From NCBI GenBank assembly GCA_964406005.1, contig CAYOPZ010000001.1, positions 199,538-263,537 on the forward strand: a DNA stretch of 64,000 nucleotides. The letters are read 5' to 3'. Below the pieces are notes generated by a model. It was not told where the DNA came from, searched no databases, and was given only the letters and a program-made list of their open reading frames with translations. The position numbers were made by a program, and so were the translations under genes. This document shows positions 17,453 to 26,183 of the stretch, in pieces (within the stretch, counting starts at the first letter, position 1; each line of letters begins with the position of its first letter). Origin of the DNA: CAYOPZ01 sp964406005. GTDB taxonomy: Bacteria; Bacteroidota; Bacteroidia; Bacteroidales; SM23-62.

Positions 17453-18622
17453 TTAAAAGCTCCATTTCAGGCGCAGGTAGCCGAGGGTCATTTCCTGCCT
17501 CCGGTTCCCGGGAGAAGAAGGATCGGGCACAAGGGCATTGAAATATTGCATGAAAAGCCCGATATCCACATTTTCCAGGGCATTAAGGGAGAGTGAGGGC
17601 CCTGCAAAAGCCCCTTTAAGCCCGGGGAAATACATCATGGCCAGGCTGGCCTGCAGCAACGGTGTGACGGGATAGGAAACCGATGTAAAAAGGGTGTGCC
17701 TGGTAAATGCCAGTTGTTTTACGCTTAACTGGCCGCTGAGATAGTCCGATAAGCCGTCCTGGGAAAACAAAGGTTCACTTGAATAAAGGTATTCGGCCTG
17801 AAGGAAGAGGGAATTCGGGAATGTGTAATCCAGTCCTGAAGAAAACATGAACATGCCCGAAGTATCTGCAGGATCTGTTACGGGATGGAAATAAGTGCCT
17901 TCCCCCCTGAAGGACACCGGGCCGATATTCCCCGACCAGCCGATGCCGCCAAGATAATCTTCTTCATGCAGTATTCCGGCAATAAACTGGATGTCATATG
18001 AAGCGATATTGAAACGGTAGAGTCCGGCAGTGGTAAATTTCCCGGAGCTGTCGATTTTCACTGCAAATTCTATTGTGGATGTGTAATTGGGATAAATCTG
18101 CAGACGCAGGGCATCGCTTCCCGGCCTTTCCGGGTAATCGAAGTCAAAGTAGGAATACGCATTGAAAATATCATTGATATTCCAGACGTATGTCTGTCCC
18201 CAGTTGATCCTCTGGCGTCCTGCCGTGATTACGAAACTGCCCACCGTGTACTGCAGCCACAACCTGTCTATGGTACTGTTCAGAACATAGGAATTGCCGC
18301 TCGACAGGTTAAAGGACAGGTCCGCCCAGCCTGCACTCCCTCCGATCGTTTCCGCATACCCTGGCACGCTCTTCACGGTTTCCCCGAAAATAAAACGGTT
18401 CCTGAGCTGGAGACTGGCATTGAAATGCCCGGATGGATACAATTGGAAATTAAGCCGGTTATGGAAAAGATTATCTATGATCCAGTCATTGTCGAGCTTT
18501 TCGAAAATGACCGATTGCATGCTGTTGAGATACCCGTTCATGGTCAGCGGACTTTCACCGTCCTGGGCACCGGCACGGGCAGACAGCAACAGGACAATGA
18601 ATATATGAGGCAGGACTCTCAT
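17453..18622 (-). CDS. Outer-membrane beta-barrel protein of the LolA/FtsX operon
   Basis: A 389-aa protein with a signal peptide (ending ARAGAQ), alternating amphipathic strands throughout and a C-terminal aromatic (LKWSF) typical of BAM-inserted barrels. The segment FVITAGRQRINWGQTYVWN, followed by NDIFNAYSYFDF, is characteristic of DUF1302-like/porin-type barrels. It is the last gene of a six-gene operon and overlaps the ATPase gene by 4 nt, which suggests the exporter delivers its cargo to, or through, this protein. The cargo is unknown. Confidence 0.75.
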   Translation of the reverse strand: MRVLPHIFIVLLLSARAGAQDGESPLTMNGYLNSMQSVIFEKLDNDWIIDNLFHNRLNFQLYPSGHFNASLQLRNRFIFGETVKSVPGYAETIGGSAGWADLSFNLSSGNSYVLNSTIDRLWLQYTVGSFVITAGRQRINWGQTYVWNINDIFNAYSYFDFDYPERPGSDALRLQIYPNYTSTIEFAVKIDSSGKFTTAGLYRFNIASYDIQFIAGILHEEDYLGGIGWSGNIGPVSFRGEGTYFHPVTDPADTSGMFMFSSGLDYTFPNSLFLQAEYLYSSEPLFSQDGLSDYLSGQLSVKQLAFTRHTLFTSVSYPVTPLLQASLAMMYFPGLKGAFAGPSLSLNALENVDIGLFMQYFNALVPDPSSPGNRRQEMTLGYLRLKWSF

Positions 18623-19305
18623 CCCTGGGTAATGTCAGACAAGACCCTCCCGTCTTCAAGGGTGATAACACGTCTGGCTTTTTTCACGACCCTTGCATCA
18701 TGGGTAGCGAAAATAAATGTGATCTCTTCTTCCCGGTTCAGTTTTTCCATGATATCGAGCAGGTTTCCGGTTGCCTGCGAATCGAGGTTGGCGGTGGGTT
18801 CATCCGCCAGGACGAACTGTGGCTTTGAAGCCAGTGCACGTGCAACGGCAACCCTTTGTTGCTGTCCGCCGGAGAGTTTTGAAGGACGGCTGTTTATCCT
18901 GTCTCCCAGTCCTACGGATGCAAGAAGCTCCCTGGTTCGCATCTCCCTTTCTGCTTTTGGTTTTCCCTGCAGGTGCATGATGAATTCCACATTTTCCCCG
19001 GCGGTAAGAACAGGGATGAGGTTATAGGCCTGGAAAACAAAGCCGATGTTATACAGCCTGAAATCGATCAGCCGGGAGGAATTCAGGGTACTGATGTCGG
19101 TACCGCCGATAATGACTTTTCCGGAAGTGGGGTTATCGAGTCCCCCGAGCATGTTCAGGAAGGTTGTTTTCCCCGATCCGGAAGGGCCGACGATGGCTGC
19201 GAATTCACCTTTTTCAAATTCAAGGTCTATGCCCCTTATGGCATGCACGTTCACCTCCGACTCGTTATAGATTTTTTCGAGATTTTTAATGTCAATGACT
19301 TTCAT
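18619..19305 (-). CDS. LolD/MacB-type ABC transporter ATPase
   Basis: A 228-aa ATPase with Walker A GPSGSGKT (~40), Q-loop FVFQAYNL, signature LSGGQQQR, Walker B VLADEPT and the switch His in ATHD. The short single-domain form and neighbouring FtsX-fold permeases place it in the LolCDE/MacB class, which extracts lipoproteins or lipids mechanically from the inner membrane rather than pumping solutes across it. It lies 40 nt after the permease gene at 19346-20776. Confidence 0.93.
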   Translation of the reverse strand: MKVIDIKNLEKIYNESEVNVHAIRGIDLEFEKGEFAAIVGPSGSGKTTFLNMLGGLDNPTSGKVIIGGTDISTLNSSRLIDFRLYNIGFVFQAYNLIPVLTAGENVEFIMHLQGKPKAEREMRTRELLASVGLGDRINSRPSKLSGGQQQRVAVARALASKPQFVLADEPTANLDSQATGNLLDIMEKLNREEEITFIFATHDARVVKKARRVITLEDGRVLSDITQG

Positions 19306-19345
19306 AAATTTCTATTTTAAATAAGATCATTCGATGTATACCGTA

Positions 19346-20776
19346 TTACATGTCGATTCTCAATGCTTCTGACGGATTCAGTTTAAGGGCTTTCCTTGCC
19401 GGATATATGGAAGCCAGGATACCTGTGAGAATGACAAGCAGTGTGATCTCGACGAAATCGTTCCAGCCGATCTTAGGGTAGAGCACGGCACTGAATCCCA
19501 TTGCCTCGAAACCCTCCTGGTACATTGCAGAAAGGTCAAGCCCGGTGTCTCCTGTCCAGAGGATAATCAGGTAACTGATGGCCATACCGGCAGCAGACCC
19601 GACCATTCCGAGAAAAACGGTTTCCAGCATGATCATCCGGAATACCCTTTTCCGGCTCATTCCGACTGCCATGAGCATTCCAAGTTCCTTAATCCTTTCC
19701 AGCACGGCCATGAGCATTGTGTTCACAATACCGAACCCGAGGGCAAGCAGAATAATAACCATAAAGATCATCAGGTAGTAGTTCATGGCGCTTGTATACA
19801 TTCCTGCTTCGGGCATGACCTCGTCCCAGGTCTGCACGCTCATTCCGGGCATGATATCCCGGATCTCGGATGCCACACGGTCGGCCTGATCGATGGAATT
19901 CAACATGACGGCCAGCTCGTTCACCTGACCGGGTTGAAGGAATGCCACTTCCCTTATCTCGTCTTCTCTTACGTACAGGTTCAGTTCGTCGAATGCGCTG
20001 TTCCCGGTTTTGTAAACACCTGCCATCCGGAATGCATCGTAGGCTATGTGTCCGTCCAGTGCCTGGAAACTAAGGACGATTTTTTTCCTCAGGTTGTATT
20101 TTATGGCTTCGGCCTTTATCCGGAAAGCGTATTTTTCAGCCCTGGTTTCACCCAGGAGTACTTCCAGTGCTTCGTCGAATTCCTTTTCCGTTCTGAAGCG
20201 TTGTTCCTTCAGGGTATCAAGAAGAGGAATTATAGGCCTGTATTTTTTCTTTTCCGCAAGCCTGTCCAGGTCCTCAGGGGTGACCATATAGTAGGTGAGT
20301 TCGAGGATACGTGCAAGCTTTTCCCCTATCACAACCGGTTTCCGCTGGTCCCCGTCAAAGAATTCTCCTCCTCCCCGGACCAGCGATTCTGCGATCCCCG
20401 TTACCTGGCGTTCGCGCTCCGGATCAATGCCGTTGATCATAACCCCCGAGGCACTTCCGGAGGTGCTTGCCATGCCGAGAATCTTGATTCTGGGGCTCAC
20501 GGCCCGGACCTCGGGAAGGGAATCGATCCGGCCTATGAATCCCGGGTAGTCGTTTATGGTATATTTCAGTTCATTGTTATCCAGGTAACCCGGATTGTGC
20601 ACCTGTATGTGGGAGACTTCATTGCCGATGGCCAGTTTCAGGCGCGTATCTATCATACCGATGTAAACAGCCACCATATAAACCCCGGCGAATATACCAA
20701 GGGTAAAGGCAATGATGACGACCAGCGAGCGTATTTTATTGCGCCATATATTCTTCCAGGAAATCGACCAGATCAT
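19346..20776 (-). CDS. FtsX/LolE-type ABC transporter permease (first)
   Basis: A 476-aa permease with the MacB/FtsX layout: TM1 at ~15-37 (LVVIIAFTLGIFAGVYMVAV), a large periplasmic domain, then three TM helices in the C-terminal third (YLMIFMVIILLALGFGIVNT, FLGMVGSAAGMAISYLIILW, ITLLVILTGILASIYPARKA). The terminal YPARKALKLNPSEALR is the classic FtsX signature. It pairs with the second permease, probably as a heterodimer like LolC/LolE. Confidence 0.9.
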   Translation of the reverse strand: MIWSISWKNIWRNKIRSLVVIIAFTLGIFAGVYMVAVYIGMIDTRLKLAIGNEVSHIQVHNPGYLDNNELKYTINDYPGFIGRIDSLPEVRAVSPRIKILGMASTSGSASGVMINGIDPERERQVTGIAESLVRGGGEFFDGDQRKPVVIGEKLARILELTYYMVTPEDLDRLAEKKKYRPIIPLLDTLKEQRFRTEKEFDEALEVLLGETRAEKYAFRIKAEAIKYNLRKKIVLSFQALDGHIAYDAFRMAGVYKTGNSAFDELNLYVREDEIREVAFLQPGQVNELAVMLNSIDQADRVASEIRDIMPGMSVQTWDEVMPEAGMYTSAMNYYLMIFMVIILLALGFGIVNTMLMAVLERIKELGMLMAVGMSRKRVFRMIMLETVFLGMVGSAAGMAISYLIILWTGDTGLDLSAMYQEGFEAMGFSAVLYPKIGWNDFVEITLLVILTGILASIYPARKALKLNPSEALRIDM

Positions 20777-20803
20777 TTCTTTCCATTTGATGGTTATACA
20801 AAA

Positions 20804-22027
20804 TCAGGAACGCAGGGCTTTGATTTCTTTCAGTCTGAGAACGGTGTATACCGGGTAAATGATGGCAAGTGCGAATATGATCAGCACAACTGCAGACTGG
20901 CCCGCGAAATAATGTCCTTCAAACCGGGCGGGCATAATGGGATCAAAGCCGTATTGTTCGAACAATTCGGCGTACTCGCCGGTGAAACGGATGGGATTTT
21001 TTACAAAGTACCCGATGACCGGAAGACTTCCCAGAATACCTGTAACAGCACCCAGGATGCCCATGAGCAGCATTTCAACGGTAAGCAGCAGGCCCAGCCT
21101 TTTTTTCTGCATTCCCACGGCCACCATAACGCCGAATTCCCTTTTTCTTTCCGTGGTCATCATGATCAGGGTGCCCAGGACACCGAATCCTACGATCAGG
21201 TACAGAACGGCCAGCATGATATACCCTCCTGCCTGGTCGCTTTGAATTTGCTGAACCAGTTCGGGATTCAGCTCCTTCCAGTCCATGATTTCGTAATTTC
21301 CTCCGGCCAGCATGCTGGCCAGATGTTTTTTCGTCGGTGCAAGGTCATCCGGATCAATGACATTGATAACAAGTGAGGTAAGCATATTTTCCGCACCGTA
21401 AAATGCCTGTGCGGCTGATAAAGGCATGTAAACAATACGGCGGTCCATCTCGGGATTGGGCATTTCAATGATACCGGTAACAGGGTAAATGCCGGCTGCT
21501 GTGGCACCGTGATATCCCTGGCTGATCAGGGTCAGGGTATCGTTCAGATTCAGGTTCAGGAACTCTGACAATCTCCTGGAAACAAGGACTCCGTCAGGGT
21601 TTTCGTCGAAATATACACCCTCTTTGAGTTTCCTGTCGGGATGTGTCAGGTCCATTTCCTTTTCCGGATCAATGCCTGCCACAAGGATCCCCTTGGTTTG
21701 CTCACCGTTGGAAGCAAGGGCAAAGGATTCCAGCCGCGGGATAAGGGCCTTGATATTATCAAGTGTTTCGATCTCACTTACCATGTTTGTATCATAGGCA
21801 AAGGTGTTGTCAAGTGTCTGTTCATCCCAGTAACCCTCCTTGTGGATCTGTATGAAGCCTGTAAATGCTTCCACAATGCCGTTTGCCATATGTGCATAAC
21901 TTCCCACCTGCATGGACCGCATCACAAGGGAAAGGAACATAGCGAAAAATACGGACGCAATGGTGATCAGTGTCCTTCTTTTGTTTCTCCAGATATTTCG
22001 CCAGGCAAGTTTCAGGTATTCAATCAT
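20804..22027 (-). CDS. FtsX/LolE-type ABC transporter permease (second)
   Basis: A 407-aa paralogue of the preceding permease. It starts MIEYLKLAWRNIWRNKRR, then TM1, the periplasmic domain, and three C-terminal TMs including MLAVLYLIVGFGVLGTLIMM and AVVLIIFALAIIYPVYTVLR. The TTERKREFGVMVAVGM coupling-helix region matches MacB-type permeases. It begins 4 nt after the LolA-like gene, so it is cotranscribed with it. Confidence 0.9.
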   Translation of the reverse strand: MIEYLKLAWRNIWRNKRRTLITIASVFFAMFLSLVMRSMQVGSYAHMANGIVEAFTGFIQIHKEGYWDEQTLDNTFAYDTNMVSEIETLDNIKALIPRLESFALASNGEQTKGILVAGIDPEKEMDLTHPDRKLKEGVYFDENPDGVLVSRRLSEFLNLNLNDTLTLISQGYHGATAAGIYPVTGIIEMPNPEMDRRIVYMPLSAAQAFYGAENMLTSLVINVIDPDDLAPTKKHLASMLAGGNYEIMDWKELNPELVQQIQSDQAGGYIMLAVLYLIVGFGVLGTLIMMTTERKREFGVMVAVGMQKKRLGLLLTVEMLLMGILGAVTGILGSLPVIGYFVKNPIRFTGEYAELFEQYGFDPIMPARFEGHYFAGQSAVVLIIFALAIIYPVYTVLRLKEIKALRS

Positions 22028-22031
22028 GGTC

Positions 22032-22787
22032 TTATCGTATGGTTTTCATGTTCTGCTGTGAGAAAAAACCGTCCGGCAAGGGTTCGTTGAATTTGACATC
22101 ATCCAGTACAACGACGGTCTTATTCCCTTCCTCTTCTTCCGGGATCAATTCGAAACGGGAAGGGATTACCCTTCCATCCATGGTTTTAATATCATAGGCC
22201 AATTCGGATTTAATCAAATAGTTGTCTTCATCGTAATACTCACTCTTCATCTGCAGGTATTCGTCCTTTGAGATCCACTTGACGATCCTTCCCCAGACAA
22301 CGGCGGCATCTTCATACGGGATAAGCTCTATAACATAACAATCCCGGCCGTTCACTTCTTCTTCTCCTTGTATGGTATGTGTATAATCGACGACAATGGA
22401 GGATTCCTTCAGAAGGTCGTCATTTGAGAAATCGGATCCCATCCAGCCCTGGGACATCATGGAGGGAGGCAGCTTTATCAGGCGGTTGATGGTTGGATTC
22501 CAGTTCCACATTTCGTTTCCCCGCTTCAGGAAAGACTGTCCTTTTTCCCTGGCCGGAGCCGTAACCAGCGCCAGGGAATAATCCCTACCCTTTGTCCAGG
22601 TTTTTACGGTGATCACCCTCTCCCAGGTGGGCCTGACAATGGTCATTGTCATGACGCTCTGTGAAGAGGTTTCTCCCTGCATTTTTTCATCTGCCTTTCT
22701 GATGATTTCCGTTGCGTCCTGGGACGGGCCCGGAAGCCAGGAGGCTGAAAGAATACATGTTGCTGCGCAAAGTCTGAATAAATTCAT
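22032..22787 (-). CDS. LolA-like outer-membrane lipoprotein-sorting protein
   Basis: A 251-aa periplasmic protein with an N-terminal signal peptide, then the start of the LolA-like fold (EIIRKADEKMQGETSSQSVM) and repeated beta strands with YDIKTMDGRVIPSRFELIP near the end, as in the PF17131 LolA-like family. Members bind acylated lipids or lipoproteins and usually sit with RND or FtsX-type exporters. Here it is the second gene of the TetR-led operon, a natural shuttle between the permeases and the beta-barrel (inference). Confidence 0.85.
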   Translation of the reverse strand: MNLFRLCAATCILSASWLPGPSQDATEIIRKADEKMQGETSSQSVMTMTIVRPTWERVITVKTWTKGRDYSLALVTAPAREKGQSFLKRGNEMWNWNPTINRLIKLPPSMMSQGWMGSDFSNDDLLKESSIVVDYTHTIQGEEEVNGRDCYVIELIPYEDAAVVWGRIVKWISKDEYLQMKSEYYDEDNYLIKSELAYDIKTMDGRVIPSRFELIPEEEEGNKTVVVLDDVKFNEPLPDGFFSQQNMKTIR

Positions 22788-22799
22788 TTCACATATGTT

Positions 22800-23381
22800 T
22801 TAGCAATACATCTTAATTAGTTTTTCCATGACCTTGTCAATGGGAAAATGTTCAGGATCTATCAGGAAATGGAAGCCTATGCCGTCCAGCACCGCACCAA
22901 AATAACGTGCCTCGGTTTCAGGATCTTCATATCCGTTTGCGGCGAAATAAGCAACAAACATCCGGGTATATTTGGAGAGGACCGCCATGATCTTTTTTTC
23001 TATCAGCTGGAATACCCTGGGTTGAAAGAAAAGGGTAAAATAAAGTGTCCAGAAATGTATATTATTTTTCATGGCTGTTGAAAACTCCCCGAAAAAATGC
23101 TTAAGCTCATCCCGTGTCAGTACACCATCATGATTCGGATCCATAAGCTGTAACAGGTTATCCAGACCGTTGAACATGATTGTCTGGATCAGGTCCTCTT
23201 TGCTTTCAAAATAATTGTAAAGCAATCCTTTGGACATACCTGCAGCCGCCGCAATACTGCTGATGGAGGTCGTATGAAAGCCTTCCCGGGCGAACAGTTC
23301 CAGGGAAACATCCAGGATTTGTTTTTTCCTGCTTTCCCGCATATCTTCAAACTGCCGTTCTGTTCTGGGACTCATGGACAT
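22800..23381 (-). CDS. TetR/AcrR regulator with embedded EF-hand-like loop
   Basis: A 193-aa repressor. Its N-terminal helix-turn-helix (~19-63: ILDVSLELFAREGFHTTSIS, GMSKGLLYNYFESKEDL) is standard TetR. Residues 81-92 (DPNHDGVLTRDE) fit the 12-residue EF-hand calcium loop with D1, N3, D5, G6, L8 and E12 in place, inserted at the start of the ligand domain. It heads the export operon, and two TTGAC-GTCAA sites lie upstream, one on the promoter, so it probably represses itself and the exporter. Confidence 0.92.
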   Translation of the reverse strand: MSMSPRTERQFEDMRESRKKQILDVSLELFAREGFHTTSISSIAAAAGMSKGLLYNYFESKEDLIQTIMFNGLDNLLQLMDPNHDGVLTRDELKHFFGEFSTAMKNNIHFWTLYFTLFFQPRVFQLIEKKIMAVLSKYTRMFVAYFAANGYEDPETEARYFGAVLDGIGFHFLIDPEHFPIDKVMEKLIKMYC

Positions 23382-23390
23382 TGATTTCGG

Positions 23391-23406
23391 TTGACCGTTC
23401 AGTCAA
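23391..23406. promoter_or_regulatory. Putative TetR operator 1
   Basis: TTGACCGTTCAGTCAA has inverted TTGAC/GTCAA arms and shares the GTTCAGTCA half-site with operator 2. It lies 9 nt before the tetR start, in the mRNA leader. Confidence 0.55.
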
Positions 23407-23465
23407 AATTTATCGAAAATAAAAGCCGGAAATCCAGAGCACGGAGCCGGCCAGCCTAATCATTA

Positions 23466-23485
23466 TTGACTGAACGTTTGGTCAA
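23466..23485. promoter_or_regulatory. Putative TetR operator 2
   Basis: TTGACTGAACGTTTGGTCAA is a near-palindrome typical of TetR-family operators (TGACTGAACG-type half-sites). It overlaps the -7 box and start region of the tetR operon promoter, so binding would block transcription. Confidence 0.7.
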
Positions 23486-23514
23486 AAATAATATATAAAA
23501 ACGGATTTACCAAA
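23483..23514 (-). promoter_or_regulatory. Promoter of the tetR-lolA-ftsX operon
   Basis: On the minus strand: TTTG (23514-23511), 20 nt, TATTTTTG (23490-23483). This is a complete Bacteroidota -33/-7 promoter with ideal spacing, about 100 nt before the tetR ATG. Its -7 box overlaps operator 2. Confidence 0.75.
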
Positions 23515-23539
23515 TTTTTCCGTGTTATTTTCCGGACAA

Positions 23540-23564
23540 GTAACTTTTCTGCCTTAAATTCGTC
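23540..23564 (+). promoter_or_regulatory. ECF-type promoter of the sigma-factor gene
   Basis: GTAACTTTT (23540-23548), 12 nt, CGTC (23561-23564). AAC to CGTC spans 16 nt, the spacing known for ECF promoters. The same pair recurs at 25089 and 55245, so the sigma factor probably drives its own operon. The CGTC ends 22 nt before the ATG. Confidence 0.72.
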
Positions 23565-23586
23565 ATATTACTGTGATTTAAGGGGA

Positions 23587-24072
23587 ATGACTGTAGAGGA
23601 ATACAATCAATGCGTCGAGGATTACGCGGATGGTCTTTACCGGTTTATCCTGAATAATATAAAGGATCCTGAGAAAGCCAACGATATTGTACAGGACAGT
23701 TATGAAAAAATGTGGAGGAAGGTGCATGATGTGGATCCGGGCAAGGCAAAATCATACCTGTTCACAACTGCCTATCACACGATGATAGACAACATCAGAA
23801 AGGAAAAGAGAACCGGAGATTTTCATGACTTAAGCCCGGAACAGCATGCACACACCGAACAGTACAGCGATTTGCAGGAAATACTTCATGCAGCGCTGGA
23901 AAGGCTGACCGACATACAGCGGACAGTGATCCTGTTAAGGGATTATGAGGGTTATTCTTACAGTGAAATAGGAGAGATCACCCGCTTGAACGAATCACAG
24001 GTGAAGGTTAATATATATCGGGCACGGGTATTCCTGAAGAATTATATCGGAAGCCTTCAGGCAGTTATTTAA
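23587..24072 (+). CDS. ECF RNA polymerase sigma factor
   Basis: A 161-aa group 4 sigma factor. Region 2 is seen at ~10-75 (LYRFILNNIKDPEKANDIVQ, then YLFTTAYHTMIDNIRKEKR, the -10-binding part) and region 4 at ~100-155 (LTDIQRTVILLRDYEGYSYS, EIGEITRLNESQVKVNIYRA, the -35-binding helix-turn-helix). The next gene, 6 nt downstream, encodes a membrane-anchored protein that is the likely anti-sigma factor. Confidence 0.93.
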   Translation: MTVEEYNQCVEDYADGLYRFILNNIKDPEKANDIVQDSYEKMWRKVHDVDPGKAKSYLFTTAYHTMIDNIRKEKRTGDFHDLSPEQHAHTEQYSDLQEILHAALERLTDIQRTVILLRDYEGYSYSEIGEITRLNESQVKVNIYRARVFLKNYIGSLQAVI

Positions 24073-24078
24073 AAAAGG

Positions 24079-25092
24079 ATGAAAATCGACGGGAACAATT
24101 ACGAGAGTTATTTGATAGATTACCTGGAGGGGAAAATGGATGCTGACCAGGAGAAGGCCCTCTTGTCTTTCCTGGAGGCCAATCCGGATCTGAAACAGGA
24201 ATTCGAGGGTATTGAAAAAACAAGACTATTTCCCTCCGGTCCCGGGTATGACGGAAAGGATGAATTGCTGAAGCTGGTAACACCCTTCGAAGAGGCATGT
24301 ATGGATTCTGCCGAAGGGTTGCTGAGCGCTGAAGAAGAGAAACATTTACTGGAAACAATCGCAGGGGATGAAGGAAAACAGAGGATCTATAAACTATATC
24401 GGTCCACCATACTGGTTCCGGATCTGAACATACGTTTTCAGGGCATGTCAAATCTGAAAAAATATGATTTCAGAAGAAGGGGTTTGCGGATTGTGATGCC
24501 GGCAGCAGCAGCGGCAGCGGTCCTTTTACTGGCCGTTTTGTTTCTCAACCGTAAAGGAAACCTTCCGGAACCGCAGGATATGGTTCAGACGGGTACAGGA
24601 CAGGAGGATGTCCTTGTGATCCGTGAAAGGTTACCGCTGCAAAAGCAGACTTTCAGAACAGAAGATAAATCCTCCGTGCATCCAGCCCCTCAGGCCTATG
24701 TTGCACGGGCAGCCGAATCGTCTTCCCCGGCCAGGGAGAATATCCGTTTACCCCGGGTACACCCTCTGGGCATAACGGAGATCACGTACCTGTCAGACAT
24801 CCCGTTCCATGCATTACTAAAGGGATCCCGCGAAGATCCCGGGATTTTACGGACCCCGGAAACAGGTCCTGCAGATCAGGGTTTCCTTGCACTTGAAAAT
24901 GTTGAGGAGAAGGCAAAGGATGTTGTCTGGAAACTTGCGGATGCTGGATTCAAAGGGATTAATGACATTTCCGAAGGGGAAATCCTGTTGAGCAGAAGTA
25001 CCAATGATGAAGGCAGGACAAACAGATTAACTTTTGAGACCCCGTTTTTCGGAATTTCCGCTCCTGTTGGAAAAACGGATGAGGACCAGTAA
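24079..25092 (+). CDS. Probable membrane anti-sigma factor
   Basis: A 337-aa protein with an acidic cytoplasmic N-terminal region (~1-135; YLIDYLEGKMDADQEKALLS resembles the N-terminal helix of anti-sigma proteins), a single membrane segment (~140-160; IVMPAAAAAAVLLLAVLFL) and a long periplasmic tail. No HxxxCxxC zinc motif is present, so it is a zinc-free type if it is an anti-sigma factor. The call rests on its place directly after the sigma gene and its topology; the tail has no recognised domain. Confidence 0.7.
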   Translation: MKIDGNNYESYLIDYLEGKMDADQEKALLSFLEANPDLKQEFEGIEKTRLFPSGPGYDGKDELLKLVTPFEEACMDSAEGLLSAEEEKHLLETIAGDEGKQRIYKLYRSTILVPDLNIRFQGMSNLKKYDFRRRGLRIVMPAAAAAAVLLLAVLFLNRKGNLPEPQDMVQTGTGQEDVLVIRERLPLQKQTFRTEDKSSVHPAPQAYVARAAESSSPARENIRLPRVHPLGITEITYLSDIPFHALLKGSREDPGILRTPETGPADQGFLALENVEEKAKDVVWKLADAGFKGINDISEGEILLSRSTNDEGRTNRLTFETPFFGISAPVGKTDEDQ

Positions 25093-25114
25093 CTTTTTAC
25101 TGCCCCTTCCCGTC
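25089..25114 (+). promoter_or_regulatory. ECF-type promoter of the beta-barrel gene
   Basis: GTAACTTTT (25089-25097), 13 nt, CGTC (25111-25114), nearly identical to the site before the sigma gene. It begins inside the last codons of the anti-sigma gene and implies a leader of roughly 35-40 nt to the ATG at 25159. Confidence 0.7.
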
Positions 25115-25158
25115 TTATGGGAAAACAACGATTTAATTCCGTTAAAAAATCATTCATT

Positions 25159-26094
25159 ATGAAAAAAGCGATTACCATATTTCTGGCCCTTTCGGTGGTT
25201 TGGACCGCCGGTGCACAGGAGGACGATACGACCAGGGTAGGCGTTGGGAAAAAGAACATCGTAACCGTTACGGAATCTGACGAGGGAACCAGTGTAAATG
25301 TAAAGGATAATGCCGTGATCGTGGACGAAAAGGATGACACGGTTAAGGTAAAACTGGGCAACAGGGCGTTCAGCATCACGGAAGATAATGACGAGGTGAA
25401 TATAGAAATCATCGAAGAAGAGGATTTCGAAAAACATGGCTGGAAAAAGAGACCCGAACGTTTCAGGGGACACTGGGCAGGATACGCTATCGGCATGAAC
25501 AATTTTGTCGACAGGGATTTCAACCTTGCCGGTGCAACTGCCGAGACCGGTTTCATGGACCTGAACTCCGGAAAATCCTGGGAACAGAACATCAATTTCC
25601 TGCAGTACAGCCTGCCCATGGGACTGCATATTGGCTGGGTGACCGGAATGGGATTCAAATGGAATGCATACTGGTTTGACAGGAACAACAACATTACAAA
25701 GGATCCTTTAAGTGATATGATAGTGCCCCTGGATCCCCCTCCTGGAGTCGTATATGATAAGTCCAAACTGAATACAACTTTTCTTACCGTACCATTGCTG
25801 CTTGAATTGCAGTTCGGACAGAAGGGAAGGGGATATTTTTCGGCCGGGGTCATAGGTGATCTGAAATTGACATCCAGTACAAAGATCAAGTATTATGAAA
25901 ACGGCTCGAAGCAAAAGGAAAGGGTAAAAAATGATTTCAATCTTTCGCCCCTGAGGTATCACCTGACAGCCCGGATTGGTTACCGTTTCATCAAGCTTTA
26001 TGCGACCTATAGCATGGTTCAGTTGTTCAGGAACAATTCCGGTCCTGAAATTTACCCGGTCACGGTAGGGCTTACATTGATCAATTTCAGATAA
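25159..26094 (+). CDS. Outer-membrane beta-barrel protein of the ECF cluster
   Basis: A 311-aa protein from the ATG at 25159, which gives a clean signal peptide (MKKAITIFLALSVVWTAGAQ). An upstream ATG at 25117 falls at the promoter start region and is unlikely. Residues ~25-100 are acidic and repetitive (VTVTESDEGTSVNVKDN, DEVNIEIIEEED), followed by a PorT/OmpW-like small barrel (GHWAGYAIGMNNFVDRD, LHIGWVTGMGFKWNAYWF, LTARIGYRFIKLYATYSM). It is the third gene of the sigma cluster with its own ECF-type promoter, so a regulon output in the outer membrane. Confidence 0.8.
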   Translation: MKKAITIFLALSVVWTAGAQEDDTTRVGVGKKNIVTVTESDEGTSVNVKDNAVIVDEKDDTVKVKLGNRAFSITEDNDEVNIEIIEEEDFEKHGWKKRPERFRGHWAGYAIGMNNFVDRDFNLAGATAETGFMDLNSGKSWEQNINFLQYSLPMGLHIGWVTGMGFKWNAYWFDRNNNITKDPLSDMIVPLDPPPGVVYDKSKLNTTFLTVPLLLELQFGQKGRGYFSAGVIGDLKLTSSTKIKYYENGSKQKERVKNDFNLSPLRYHLTARIGYRFIKLYATYSMVQLFRNNSGPEIYPVTVGLTLINFR

Positions 26095-26151
26095 CCGGTA
26101 ATACAGTGGTTCCCCGTTTCATCTGACAATTCAGTCAGGCCGGTTGCATCG

Positions 26152-26183
26152 GCCGTCTCATCGCAGTATGGGACGGCTTTTTT
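26152..26183 (+). terminator. Rho-independent terminator
   Basis: GCCGTCTCAT (26152-26161) pairs with ATGGGACGGC (26168-26177), a 10-bp stem with one G-U pair and a 6-nt loop, followed by six T residues. It closes the ECF sigma/anti-sigma/barrel cluster. Confidence 0.8.

Noticed and set aside
19934..21376. A 480-aa open frame on the + strand
   Set aside because: It is antisense to two well-supported permease genes and has no family-like motifs; it reflects codon bias of the opposite strand.
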